Program-made: the position numbers and the translations under genes
Shown: positions 45,426-53,628 of the stretch, piece after piece
Layout: each line of letters begins with the position of its first letter
Numbering within the stretch: the stretch's first letter is position 1
The notes under the pieces: generated by a model
What the model was told of the DNA's origin: nothing
Databases searched by the model: none
Seen by the model: only the letters and a program-made list of their open reading frames with translations
Source: JASGDN01 sp049840815
GTDB taxonomy: Bacteria; Chloroflexota; Chloroflexia; Thermomicrobiales; UBA6265
Assembly: GCA_049840815.1 (NCBI GenBank)
Contig: JASGJI010000016.1
Span: 62,001-126,000, forward strand
DNA: 64,000 bases
Direction: 5' to 3'

Positions 45426-46874
45426 TCAATACGCCCGTGCGACGATCACCTGCGTCGTGGCTTCCTTGCCTGTGGCGATGCAGCGCCCGGTCTCGCCCGA
45501 CTGATCGAACGGGATGCAGCGGATGGTCGCCTTCGTTTCGGCCTTGATCCGCGCTTCGTCCTCGGCGGACCCGGCCCACCAGACGCGGTTCCAGCCCGCG
45601 TTGGCGGCGACGCGTTCCGCCATCTCCTCCCATGTGGCGACATCGACGACGTTCGTGGCGAGTCGCTCCGTCGCGGCGGCGAGCAGGCGGGAGTGCATGG
45701 CGACGAGCTCTGCGGTCACGGCATCGGCCAAGCCCGCGAGCGGCACGGTCGTCTTCTCGCCCGTGTCGCGCGGCACCATCACTGCCTGATCGGCCGCGAG
45801 ATCACGCGGGCCGAGTTCGATCCGGACCGGCACACCCTTCAGTTCCCAATGGTTGAACTTGAAGCCGGGTGAACGGTCATCGCGGTCATCGACCGTGACG
45901 CGGATGCCGGTGGCGCGGAGTTCCGCCGCGAGGGCGTGGGCACGGTCGAGGATCTCCGTGCCTCCATTGCGACCGAGGATTGGCACGATGACGACCTGCA
46001 CCGGGGCGACCTTCGGCGGCAGCTTCAGGCCGCGTTCGTCACCGTGGACCATGATGACGGCGCCGATCGTCCGCTGGCTGAGCCCCCACGAGGTGCTGTT
46101 GGCGTACTTCCGCTCGCCATCGCGGTCGAGGAAGCGGATGTCGAAGGCGCGCGCGAAGTGGTCGCCGAGGTTGTGCGATGTTCCGGCCTGCAATGCCCAG
46201 TTCTTGCCGCCCATCATCGCCTCGACGGTGTAAGTGCGGAGGGCGCCAGCGAACTTCTCCGACTCACTCTTCTGCCCCGCGATCACCGGAATCGCGAGTT
46301 CTTCCTCCAGGAAGGCGCGGTAGACCTCCAGCATCTGCTTCGCGCGGGATTCGGCCTCCTCCGGGGTGGCGTGGGCGGTGTGCCCCTCCTGCCACAGGAA
46401 CTCGCTGGTGCGGAGGAAGGCGCGCGGGCGTTCCTCCCAGCGGAGGACGGAGCACCACTGGTTGAGCACGATTGGGAGATCGCGCCAGCTCTGTACCCAG
46501 CGGGCATAGGTCGGGCAGATGATCGATTCGGAGGTCGGGCGGATGGCGAGCGGCTCTTCCAGTTCCTTGCCACCCGCGATGGTGACCCAGGCCGCTTCCG
46601 GAGTGAAACCTTCGATGTGATCGGCTTCCCGCTCCAGCATCGACTTCGGGATCAGCAGCGGGAAGTAGGCGTTCTCGACGCCGGTTTCCTTGAACCGGGC
46701 ATCGAGGAAGTGCTGGATGTGCTCCCAGATGCCATACCCGTACGGGCGCAGGATCTTGGTTCCGCGTACGGGGGAATCGTCGGCCAGTTCGGCCTTCTGG
46801 ATCACATCGACGTACCACTGATCGAAGTTGTCGTTCTGGTCTGCAATGTCCTGGACATACTGCGGCTGGGACAT
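45426..46874 (-). CDS. proS: Prolyl-tRNA synthetase (short, archaeal/eukaryal type)
   Basis: 482 residues. Charges tRNA-Pro. Class II core: motif 1 region GYGIWEHIQHFLDARF, motif 2 RWEERPRAFLRTSEFLWQEG, motif 3 region TSWGLSQRTIGAVIMVHGDE (ending GDERGLKLPP), anticodon-binding domain VVIVPILGRNG and a C-terminal zinc-domain-like end finishing in AY. There is no YbaK-like editing insertion, which distinguishes this form from the E. coli type. ATG at 46874; the neighbouring minus-strand gene ends only 39 bases upstream, so they may be co-transcribed. Confidence 0.96.
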   Translation of the reverse strand: MSQPQYVQDIADQNDNFDQWYVDVIQKAELADDSPVRGTKILRPYGYGIWEHIQHFLDARFKETGVENAYFPLLIPKSMLEREADHIEGFTPEAAWVTIAGGKELEEPLAIRPTSESIICPTYARWVQSWRDLPIVLNQWCSVLRWEERPRAFLRTSEFLWQEGHTAHATPEEAESRAKQMLEVYRAFLEEELAIPVIAGQKSESEKFAGALRTYTVEAMMGGKNWALQAGTSHNLGDHFARAFDIRFLDRDGERKYANSTSWGLSQRTIGAVIMVHGDERGLKLPPKVAPVQVVIVPILGRNGGTEILDRAHALAAELRATGIRVTVDDRDDRSPGFKFNHWELKGVPVRIELGPRDLAADQAVMVPRDTGEKTTVPLAGLADAVTAELVAMHSRLLAAATERLATNVVDVATWEEMAERVAANAGWNRVWWAGSAEDEARIKAETKATIRCIPFDQSGETGRCIATGKEATTQVIVARAY

Positions 46875-46913
46875 GAGGGAACCCTCCGGGAAGCGCGTTT
46901 GCGTGATGTGGAA

Positions 46914-47747
46914 TCAGGCCAGGGAGCAGCGTGCATTGCCGAGACGCGCGGGATCGAGGGGCGTCCCGGCGCCCGGAGGGGAGGGTTCCGCCCCGGAGGC
47001 GGTACTGAGGGTGAAGGCGAAGGGGGCGGCACCATACCTCTGCAGATACCTTGCCGGAATCGACGCGTCGGCTCCGCTGTCTCCGGAAAGCGTGGATGGT
47101 TCCGCGACGCAGATCCATTGCCTTGCATCCGGGCCGACCGGGATGGTGGCTGCCCGGGCGATGCCTGGCATGGGTGGTTGAATGGAGGAGGCTTCGCCGC
47201 CGATCACAGCAGCGAACTGTCCGATGGCGGCATCCAGGTCCGGAACGAGGACCGTGACGCCGCTCATGCTCGTTGCCCCATTTCGGTGGGCGATCTCCGC
47301 CTGATCGTGCGGGACGCGCAAGGTGCGGGGAGTCAGGTCCTGGATGACGAAGGGGAGACCATCGTGACGCGGCATCGCGAGGACCCAGTCGACGCGCTTG
47401 CCATCGAGGCGGTCGCGGCCCATCGCCCAGGTATCCTCGATGGCAACGCCTTGGGCGCGCACGCGGGCGACATCGGCATTCACGTCGTCGGAGAGGATGG
47501 CGTAGTCGACGAACCCGCCCCCGGTCGCCACACGGCCGTACCACGGATTCGTGGAAGGCTGGGAGGAATCGATGAAGGCGATGAGTTCGATATAGGACCC
47601 GTCGGCAAAGGCGATCAGGGCATTCTCGGTTCCGCCGGATGCGTGGCGACCTCCCGGAACGACCGTGAAGCCGGCCGCGATGGCGTCAGGGATCGCCGTC
47701 TCGAGGGACGGGACGAGGATCACGAGGTGGTCGAGCTGACGGGCCAT
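46914..47747 (-). CDS. Glyoxalase-like domain protein
   Basis: 277 residues from ATG 47747 (AGGAGA upstream). N-terminal RQLDHLVILVPSLETAIPDA and GGRHASGGTENALIAFADGS are typical of the PF13468 glyoxalase-like family; a second module begins SGVTVLVPDLDAAIGQFAAV. A dimer-like two-module VOC protein; substrate unknown. Lies upstream of proS on the same strand. Confidence 0.82.
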   Translation of the reverse strand: MARQLDHLVILVPSLETAIPDAIAAGFTVVPGGRHASGGTENALIAFADGSYIELIAFIDSSQPSTNPWYGRVATGGGFVDYAILSDDVNADVARVRAQGVAIEDTWAMGRDRLDGKRVDWVLAMPRHDGLPFVIQDLTPRTLRVPHDQAEIAHRNGATSMSGVTVLVPDLDAAIGQFAAVIGGEASSIQPPMPGIARAATIPVGPDARQWICVAEPSTLSGDSGADASIPARYLQRYGAAPFAFTLSTASGAEPSPPGAGTPLDPARLGNARCSLA

Positions 47748-47999
47748 GCGGTACGGATTCTCCTGATGCGATGCGTCGACGCTTGCCTGAGTCTGGCACG
47801 CACGGGCGGGGATCGCAACACCGGGGCGGAATTGCCCACGCTGTCCGTACAAGGGTGGCGCGGGTGCGCGTCGAGGGGCTAGGATCGACGTATCAGCCGA
47901 ACGTGGTGCTTCCGCTGCCTGTCCACGACCGGAACGCGTGCCTTCCCTGGCCGCAATGCGGATGCCGGTCCTTCTCCCCACCCAGGAGCTCCTCACCCG

Positions 48000-48868
48000 A
48001 TGACTGCCAAGCCTTCCCCTTCCTCACTGCCCGGACCGATCGCCGTCGCCTGACGGCGGGCGCGCTCGCCATGCTCGGCGGATTGAGCCTCGGCGCTTCT
48101 GCGGCGCGGTCGGTCGCGGCCCAATCGATGGACCCGTACACCTACATCCGGACGATGCCCGCGACGACGACGGTCGGACAGCTGCCAGGGCAGGCGGCGA
48201 CCGACGTCGAGCCGGTGCAGGCCGACAACGCGATCTGGGATGCGTACATCCAGCTGCCGATCAAGGAAGGCCAGGACTTCCACTACACCTGCGAGTTCGA
48301 CTCGGCGTGGATCATCCTGAAGGCCTATGGGCAGGAAGTGCCCCTCCAACAGCAGATTGACCTCGTGGGGATCGACGAGTCGATCGAGCCCTGGTACGAG
48401 GAACGCGCCGATGGTGTGGTGGTGTGGGGCGGAGATGTTCACAACCACTACTGTGGGGACTACCAGACGAACTTCCTTGCCCGCGCGCGTGGGAACGCCA
48501 TGATGAAGGTGTTCCAGGGGTCCTTCCTCAAGCCGGAGGTGGTGAGCGACCGCGCGGGGATCGAGCAGGCGCTGTCGCAGGGGCATCCGGTCTTCTTCAA
48601 GTCGACCGTGGACTTTCTGGACTGGGTGCCGGCGACCTGGATCACTCCCACGAACGCGGAGTACCCGGTGGTGCTGGGGAACGATCATGCGCTGATCGTG
48701 ATGGGCTACAACGACGAGGACGTGATCATCCGCGATCCGCTCGGCCCGACCTCGACGAACGGCACGCGTCCGTATCAGTATCGCGTGTCGTGGGACCGCT
48801 ACCTGGAGGTCTTCGCGGCGCAGGGCAACGATGGTGTCGCGGTCGGCCCGGCGCAGGGGCTTGGCTGA
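48000..48868 (+). pseudogene. Exported C39-like cysteine peptidase, signal region frameshifted
   Basis: Papain-like fold with Cys in YTCEFDSAWIILKAYG, His in GNDHALIVMGYNDED and Asp in IIRDPLGP. In the frame of this domain there is no plausible start codon near the signal peptide. ATG 48000, with AGGAG upstream, is in another frame; adding one C to the CCC at 48030-48032 joins them and yields MTAKPSPSSLPRTDRRRLTA followed by a classic Tat hydrophobic core ending AAQ. So the gene is probably intact in nature. Family members cleave peptides such as bacteriocin leaders; here a surface peptidase is likely. Confidence 0.8.
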
Positions 48869-48943
48869 TCCCCGGCAGCGGTGGTACGGCGGCTGCGGAG
48901 CAGGATGCTGATGAGAGCAGCCGTATCCGAAAGGAGTTTCGCC

Positions 48944-49156
48944 ATGCCGTATTCCCACCGCAGCGACCTGCCCGAGAGCGTCCGGAATTCGCTCCCCGCG
49001 CACGCGCAGGACATCTACAAGGAAGCGTTCAACAGTGCCTGGGATGAGTATCACCACGACGAGGAACGCGCCCATCGCGTGGCGTGGGGCGCGGTGAAGA
49101 AGTCCTATCACAAGAACGCCGACGGCGATTGGGTGAAGGGCGCCAGCGACGACTGA
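48944..49156 (+). CDS. chaB: ChaB family protein
   Basis: 70 residues from ATG 48944 (SD AAAGGAG). Matches ChaB over the full length: DLPESVRNSLPAHAQDIYKE, AFNSAWDEYHHDEERAHRVA, WGAVKKSYHKNADGDW. ChaB was named as a regulator of the ChaA cation exchanger in E. coli, but most ChaB proteins are single and of unclear role. Sits 76 bases after the C39-like gene. Confidence 0.9.
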   Translation: MPYSHRSDLPESVRNSLPAHAQDIYKEAFNSAWDEYHHDEERAHRVAWGAVKKSYHKNADGDWVKGASDD

Positions 49157-49260
49157 CGCGATCGGTCGTTATCTTCACGATTCGATGATTGCGCTTTCTG
49201 GAACTTCGGGCATCATGCGCGTGCGATGACTGTCCGATCAGCACCAAGGAGCGCCTCTCG

Positions 49261-50142
49261 ATGGAATTGATCTTTCTGGGTACGGCTGCGGCGGAGGGCT
49301 ATCCCGATCCCTTCTGCGCCTGCGCGAACTGCACCGAGGCCCGTGAGCTGGGTGGAACGTCCTTCCGGTATCGGTCATCTGCGCTGATCGATGGTCAACT
49401 CCTGATCGATATGGGGCCGGACCTCGTTGCGGCGTCGATGCGTCATGGCATTCCCCTCAATGCTGTGCGCTACGGTATCCAGACACATCCTCATAACGAT
49501 CATCTCGATGTCCTCTCGTTCTTTGCCCGCCATGAGGGGTGCAATGTCGAGGGCATCGCCATGATGGAGTACGCATGCTCCGCGTCGTCGACGCGCCGGA
49601 TGAATGCGCTGGAGAGCCTGGAGAGCGGCACCACTGACTACGCCGATCCGGAGGAGCAGCGTCGTCGCCGCATCGCCCTGCAGACGATCGAGCCATGGCA
49701 GGAGTTCCGGATCGGTCCGTATCGCATCCAGACGGTGCGTGCGACCCATGGCGGAGGCATGATCGAGGCGATGCTCTTCGCGATCGAGGGGCCGGATGGC
49801 GGGCGCCTCTTCTACGGCACCGACACCGGAACGCTGGCGGATGGCACCTGGGAACGCCTTGCCGAACTCGGGTGGGTCTTCGATGTCTTCGTGCTGGACC
49901 ACACCGGCGGCGTTCAGGTGGGGCCGGCGGATGCGCATCACAACGCCGGAACGTTCGTCGAGGAGATTGCGCGGGCACGGGCAGCCGGGGTGATCGACGA
50001 CCACACTCGCGTGCTCTGCACCCATATGGCGCATCACAGCAACCCGACGCACGACAAACTGGTGACATGGACGGCGGAATCCGGGTACGAGCCAGCGTTC
50101 GATGGCATGCGGGTGATGGTCTCCGCGCCGGTGCAGGCCTGA
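49261..50142 (+). CDS. PhnP-like metallo-beta-lactamase-fold hydrolase
   Basis: 293 residues from ATG 49261 (SD AAGGAG). The start MELIFLGTAAAEGYPDPFC leads to a CxCxxC segment (CACANC) as in PhnP, where it binds a structural zinc. The metal motif HPHNDHLD (HxHxDH), GTDTGTL and CTHMAHHS complete the active site of the fold. PhnP-type enzymes cleave cyclic phosphodiesters; relatives make PQQ or act on lipids. Exact substrate unknown. Confidence 0.86.
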   Translation: MELIFLGTAAAEGYPDPFCACANCTEARELGGTSFRYRSSALIDGQLLIDMGPDLVAASMRHGIPLNAVRYGIQTHPHNDHLDVLSFFARHEGCNVEGIAMMEYACSASSTRRMNALESLESGTTDYADPEEQRRRRIALQTIEPWQEFRIGPYRIQTVRATHGGGMIEAMLFAIEGPDGGRLFYGTDTGTLADGTWERLAELGWVFDVFVLDHTGGVQVGPADAHHNAGTFVEEIARARAAGVIDDHTRVLCTHMAHHSNPTHDKLVTWTAESGYEPAFDGMRVMVSAPVQA

Positions 50143-50169
50143 AGACGCGTTTCCTGAAGGAACAAAACA

Positions 50170-50201
50170 ACACCCGGAGGTCGCGCGAGACCTCCGGGTG
50201 T
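50170..50201. terminator. Perfect 13-bp hairpin, bidirectional terminator
   Basis: ACACCCGGAGGTC (50170-50182) pairs with 50189-50201 around GCGCGA, between the metallo-hydrolase (+) and the M50 gene (-). AACAAAACAA precedes it, giving a T-tract for the minus strand. Confidence 0.9.
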
Positions 50202-50239
50202 CGTGGCTTTGCCATGAGGCGGGTCCGCGTGGGGCGTGC

Positions 50240-51253
50240 CTATCCCGCGCGGTCGATGGATTCCATCGCCATGCGGAGCCCCATTGTCAGGTCATCCGTG
50301 CTGGGCAGGCTCGCCCAACGGTAGAGCTGGCGAGGCGCAGGTGTGGCACTTGCCGTCGGAGCGACCATCGGAATCGCGATCAGGTCGGTGGCGCCGTTCG
50401 GAAATGTCCGCGCCGCGACGACGTATTGCTGCGTGCTGCGGCGCCACGTGAGCGTTACCGCCGACCCTCCGTTGAAGCGCTGCACGCCGGTCTCCACCTT
50501 GGTGTCCCAGCCACCCGCGACCCGTTCCGCCGCCTCCCGGAGCGTTCGTTCCGCCGGGCTGAGCGTCGAGACGTCGAGCTTGCTTGGCTGGATGCCACCC
50601 AGCATCCCTCGCTCATATCCCGGCGGGACATCGGTCAGCGCCGCCATCCGCGCCTTCATGCGGGGACTGCGATAGAGCCAGAATCCGCCCGCGAGGATCG
50701 TGATGTGAATGATGCCGATGGCGATGCTCAGCATGGGGACGCCGCCATCGTACATCTGCCGCCAATCGCCGTTGAAGTTCGAGACGACATCCAGGATCGG
50801 GTAGAAGATGAACGCGTTGATGCCGGAGATGAAGGCGAACTGCAAGAGCAACTCGTTGTAGGCGGCACGCAGGGGTGGTTTCTTCAGGAAGACAACCGCC
50901 AGGGCAATCAGGATCAGGATCAGGTTGACGATGCTGCCTGCAGCCGCGATCAGGATGCGCTGACTGGGGGTGAACTCGCTTGGGTAAAAGGAGACGTATC
51001 CCGCGAACCCGTAGAAGCCGAAGTCCACCACCTGCCCACCAAGTCCCCAGATCGTCACGGCGTGGCCGAGTTCGTGAAGGGCAACCGAGATCGGGACAAG
51101 GATGAAGAACGCGGCCTGATCGACCATCGAGCGGTCGTATTGCGTGAAGGAGCGGTCGAAGATCTCGCGGCGACGCTGCACGATCTGGACGACGATGCGG
51201 ATACCAACGGCGGCGTAGAAGAGGCTGATGAGGAGGAACGGGCTGAATCCCAT
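50240..51253 (-). CDS. M50-type membrane metalloprotease (site-2-protease-like)
   Basis: 337 residues. About six hydrophobic helices in the first 210 residues; the zinc motif HELGH lies in LVPISVALHELGHAVTIWG, and a later NAFIFYPILDVVSN gives the Asp/Asn of the family's second motif. The soluble C-terminal half is cytoplasmic or external and contains no known domain. Site-2 proteases cut membrane anti-sigma factors or signal peptides. ATG 51253; an 18-bp tandem repeat lies just upstream. Confidence 0.83.
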   Translation of the reverse strand: MGFSPFLLISLFYAAVGIRIVVQIVQRRREIFDRSFTQYDRSMVDQAAFFILVPISVALHELGHAVTIWGLGGQVVDFGFYGFAGYVSFYPSEFTPSQRILIAAAGSIVNLILILIALAVVFLKKPPLRAAYNELLLQFAFISGINAFIFYPILDVVSNFNGDWRQMYDGGVPMLSIAIGIIHITILAGGFWLYRSPRMKARMAALTDVPPGYERGMLGGIQPSKLDVSTLSPAERTLREAAERVAGGWDTKVETGVQRFNGGSAVTLTWRRSTQQYVVAARTFPNGATDLIAIPMVAPTASATPAPRQLYRWASLPSTDDLTMGLRMAMESIDRAG

Positions 51254-51286
51254 CGGTTCGGTTCACATCCCGGTGAGGTCGGCTGA

Positions 51287-51364
51287 CCGCTTTGGCATCG
51301 ACAATGCACGCTGAACTGTCGATGCACACCGAATCGGCAATGCACGTTGAATCGACAATGCACG
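51287..51364. repeat. 18-bp tandem repeat, four degenerate units
   Basis: The word TGCAC recurs at 51305, 51323, 51341 and 51359, exactly 18 bases apart, within units TGCACGCTGAACTGTCGA, TGCACACCGAATCGGCAA and TGCACGTTGAATCGACAA; a partial unit ending GGCATCGACAA precedes them. The last unit runs into the terminator arm, which repeats CAATGCACG. It lies between the M50 start and the MFS terminator. Confidence 0.75.
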
Positions 51365-51392
51365 GGACGCGCGAAGCGCGTCCCGTGCATTG
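51356..51392. terminator. Perfect 17-bp hairpin after MFS gene
   Basis: CAATGCACGGGACGCGC (51356-51372) pairs with 51376-51392 around GAA, 20 bases past the MFS stop at 51412 on the minus strand. Confidence 0.9.
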
Positions 51393-51411
51393 TACTTGCG
51401 TTCCCCAATGC

Positions 51412-52761
51412 TCAGTCGGCGTTCGTTTCGGATGAGCGCGTCCGGACAGTCGCGACGGACTTGACGGCGTTCGAGATCGTCGAGCGCGTGGTCCAGGCGA
51501 TCACCATGGTGGCGAGGAAGGCGATCGCGCCGCCTGCCGCGACCGAGGCCGGGGCACCGAAGTTCTCCGCGATCGCACCAGCCGCCAACGCCCCGGCCGG
51601 CGTGGTGCCGGTGAAGACGGTCATGTACACCGCCATCACGCGGCCACGGAACTGGTCACTGGCGGTGGTCTGGACGATCGTGTTGGCGGTCGCCATCGTG
51701 TTGCTGCTCAGGAAGCCGATGGCGGCGAGGGCCACCATGCCGATGTGGACCGAGAGCGGCACCGACGCCACCCAGCCGAGGGCGATTTCCGCGACGCCGA
51801 GTCCCATCGCGGCCGCGAGCATCCGGTTGCGGTTCGGCTTGCGTCCCCCGAAGAACGCGAGCGAGAGCGCCCCGGCCAACGAGCCGACGCCCATTGCCGA
51901 CATCAGCAGTCCGTAGGTGCCGGCTCCGGCCTCGAAGTCCTGTTGCGCGAGGAGCGGGACCCAGATGTTGAAATTGACGGCGAACGTGCCGACGAAGCCG
52001 ATCAGTAGGATCGTGCGCGCGATCTCCGGTGTCTGCCGGATATAGCCCAGCCCTTCCTTGATGCCGGCGATGGCCGATCCGGAGACACGGCGGACATGCG
52101 GTTGCAGGCGCATGGCGGTCAGCGCCCAGATGACCGGGATGAAGCTGATCGCGTTGATCATGAAACAGACAGCCGGACCGAACAGGGCGAGGAGTCCACC
52201 GGCCACGGCCGGCCCGACGACGCGGCCAGTGTTGAAGACGGCTGAGTTCAGGGAAACGGCGTTCATTACGGCGTCGCGATCGACCATTTCGGAAACGAAC
52301 GCCTGGCGGGCGGGCTGGTCGATGGCCGTGGTAATGCCGAAGAGCAGGGCGACGACATAGACGTGCCAGAGCTGGACCAGGTTTGAGAAGATCAGCAGCG
52401 ACATCGTGAGCGCCAGGATGGCGAACATCGACTGGGTGAACTGGAGGATGCGGCGCTTCGGGAGGCGGTCGGAGAGGAGTCCGGACGGGATGCCAAGCAT
52501 GAGGACCGGCCCGAACTGGCAGACCGGCACCAGGGAGAGCTGGATGGGGGAGGCGTGCAGTTTGTCCACCACCAGCCACGCCTCGCTGGTTGATTGCATC
52601 CACGTCCCGATGACGGAGACGATCTGGCCACCGAAGTAGAGTCGGTAGTTCCGGAACTTGAACGCTGCGAAACCGCTGCGTCCTTCCTCTCCCGGTCGCG
52701 GCGAAGATGGATCGACCGCCCCATCGCCGCCATGTCTGCTATGCCATCCAAAATGAACCAT
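51412..52761 (-). CDS. MFS transporter (EntS/DHA3-like)
   Basis: 449 residues from ATG 52761. Helices start after FAAFKFRNYRLYFGGQIVSV; loop motif GIPSGLLSDRLPKRRILQFT and FGITTAIDQPARQAFVSEMV are typical of the MFS_3/EntS group of exporters (siderophores, macrolides). Substrate unknown. The ATG has only a weak SD; an upstream in-frame ATG at 52896 would lie beyond a hairpin and is unlikely. Confidence 0.86.
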   Translation of the reverse strand: MVHFGWHSRHGGDGAVDPSSPRPGEEGRSGFAAFKFRNYRLYFGGQIVSVIGTWMQSTSEAWLVVDKLHASPIQLSLVPVCQFGPVLMLGIPSGLLSDRLPKRRILQFTQSMFAILALTMSLLIFSNLVQLWHVYVVALLFGITTAIDQPARQAFVSEMVDRDAVMNAVSLNSAVFNTGRVVGPAVAGGLLALFGPAVCFMINAISFIPVIWALTAMRLQPHVRRVSGSAIAGIKEGLGYIRQTPEIARTILLIGFVGTFAVNFNIWVPLLAQQDFEAGAGTYGLLMSAMGVGSLAGALSLAFFGGRKPNRNRMLAAAMGLGVAEIALGWVASVPLSVHIGMVALAAIGFLSSNTMATANTIVQTTASDQFRGRVMAVYMTVFTGTTPAGALAAGAIAENFGAPASVAAGGAIAFLATMVIAWTTRSTISNAVKSVATVRTRSSETNAD

Positions 52762-52897
52762 GTGCCCCGCCAGATCCGCTGTGTGTTCCCGTCGCCGCCC
52801 GGTGAGGCGAGGAGACGAGCCGCCGACTGGCCCGCCCGGTATTTGGGCAGGATCATCATCGGATGCGGCGTCGAATCCTGTGGAAAGGAATCGCACA

Positions 52898-52939
52898 AAC
52901 CGGGCCGCAAGTCAACGCATGGTGACCTGCGGCCCGGTT
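52898..52939. terminator. 12-bp hairpin after universal stress gene
   Basis: AACCGGGCCGCA (52898-52909) pairs with TGCGGCCCGGTT (52928-52939); an inner GTCA/TGAC pair extends the stem. Lies 33 bases past the universal stress protein stop. Confidence 0.82.
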
Positions 52940-52972
52940 GAACCGGCCCCGTCAAGGGGGTGCGGGGGCGGA

Positions 52973-53452
52973 TCAGGCCTCCGGAGCGTCCGTCGCGTCG
53001 GCGATGCCCTTGCGAACGAGCAGGACCGGGCAGGCAGCCTTGCGGACGACTTCTTCCGCCACGCTGCCGAGGAACCAGCGGCTGACGCCCGTGCGGCCGT
53101 GGGACGCGATGACGATCACATCGTCCGGACCGGCAGCATCGACGATGGCGGTCGCGATGGCGCCCTGAAGCACCTCGCCGCTGACAGAGAGGCCTTCGCC
53201 CTCCAGCTTCTTCACCATCTCGGTGACGTAGCGTGTGGAGTCGTCGCGCTCCTCGTCGACCATCGTGCCGAGCAGGCCGAAGTCGGCCCCGGCCATCGGG
53301 GTGGCGCCGGCGTACCGGGCCATCGACGAGATGTCGACGACGCGAACGAGGTAGAGGGGGGCCTTCGTGCTCTTCGAAAGCTCGATCGCCTGGCCGAGCG
53401 CGGTCTCGGCGAGTTCGGAACCGTCCAGCGGGACGACGATACGCTTGTACAT
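52973..53452 (-). CDS. Universal stress protein (UspA family)
   Basis: 159 residues from ATG 53452 (SD AAGGAGG). MYKRIVVPLDGSELAETALG opens the Rossmann-like fold and the ATP-binding signature is complete: VIVIASHGRTGVSRWFLGSV (G-2x-G-9x-GS), then CPVLLVRKG. An ATP-binding single-domain USP; role in stress survival inferred from the family. Confidence 0.95.
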   Translation of the reverse strand: MYKRIVVPLDGSELAETALGQAIELSKSTKAPLYLVRVVDISSMARYAGATPMAGADFGLLGTMVDEERDDSTRYVTEMVKKLEGEGLSVSGEVLQGAIATAIVDAAGPDDVIVIASHGRTGVSRWFLGSVAEEVVRKAACPVLLVRKGIADATDAPEA

Positions 53453-53628
53453 GGAACCCTCCTTGAGGTGTTGGCGAATCCGGGATCGTGAAATCAGCAT
53501 CCTGGCGTGGTGTGCATCACTCCTGGAAGCCTACCGCAATCTGACCGGCTGTCGATCCTCTCCTTGAGGGAATGCACGAAGGGCAGCCGCATCAGGCGAC
53601 TGCCCCTCGGACCCCGGTTGGCACGCGG

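Noticed and set aside
46875..46913. T-box leader for proS
   Set aside because: Only 39 bases separate proS from the upstream gene on the same strand, too short for a T-box.
26550..48868. Programmed ribosomal frameshifting as explanation of the broken genes
   Set aside because: No slippery heptamers with downstream structure were seen, the shifts go in both directions, and unrelated families are affected.
51287..51364. CRISPR-like array
   Set aside because: Units are 18 bases with no spacers and no cas genes; it is a simple tandem repeat.
51055..51408. 117-codon minus-strand frame with VHCRF repeats
   Set aside because: The peptide repeats are translations of the 18-bp DNA repeat and the frame overlaps the M50 gene; no SD.
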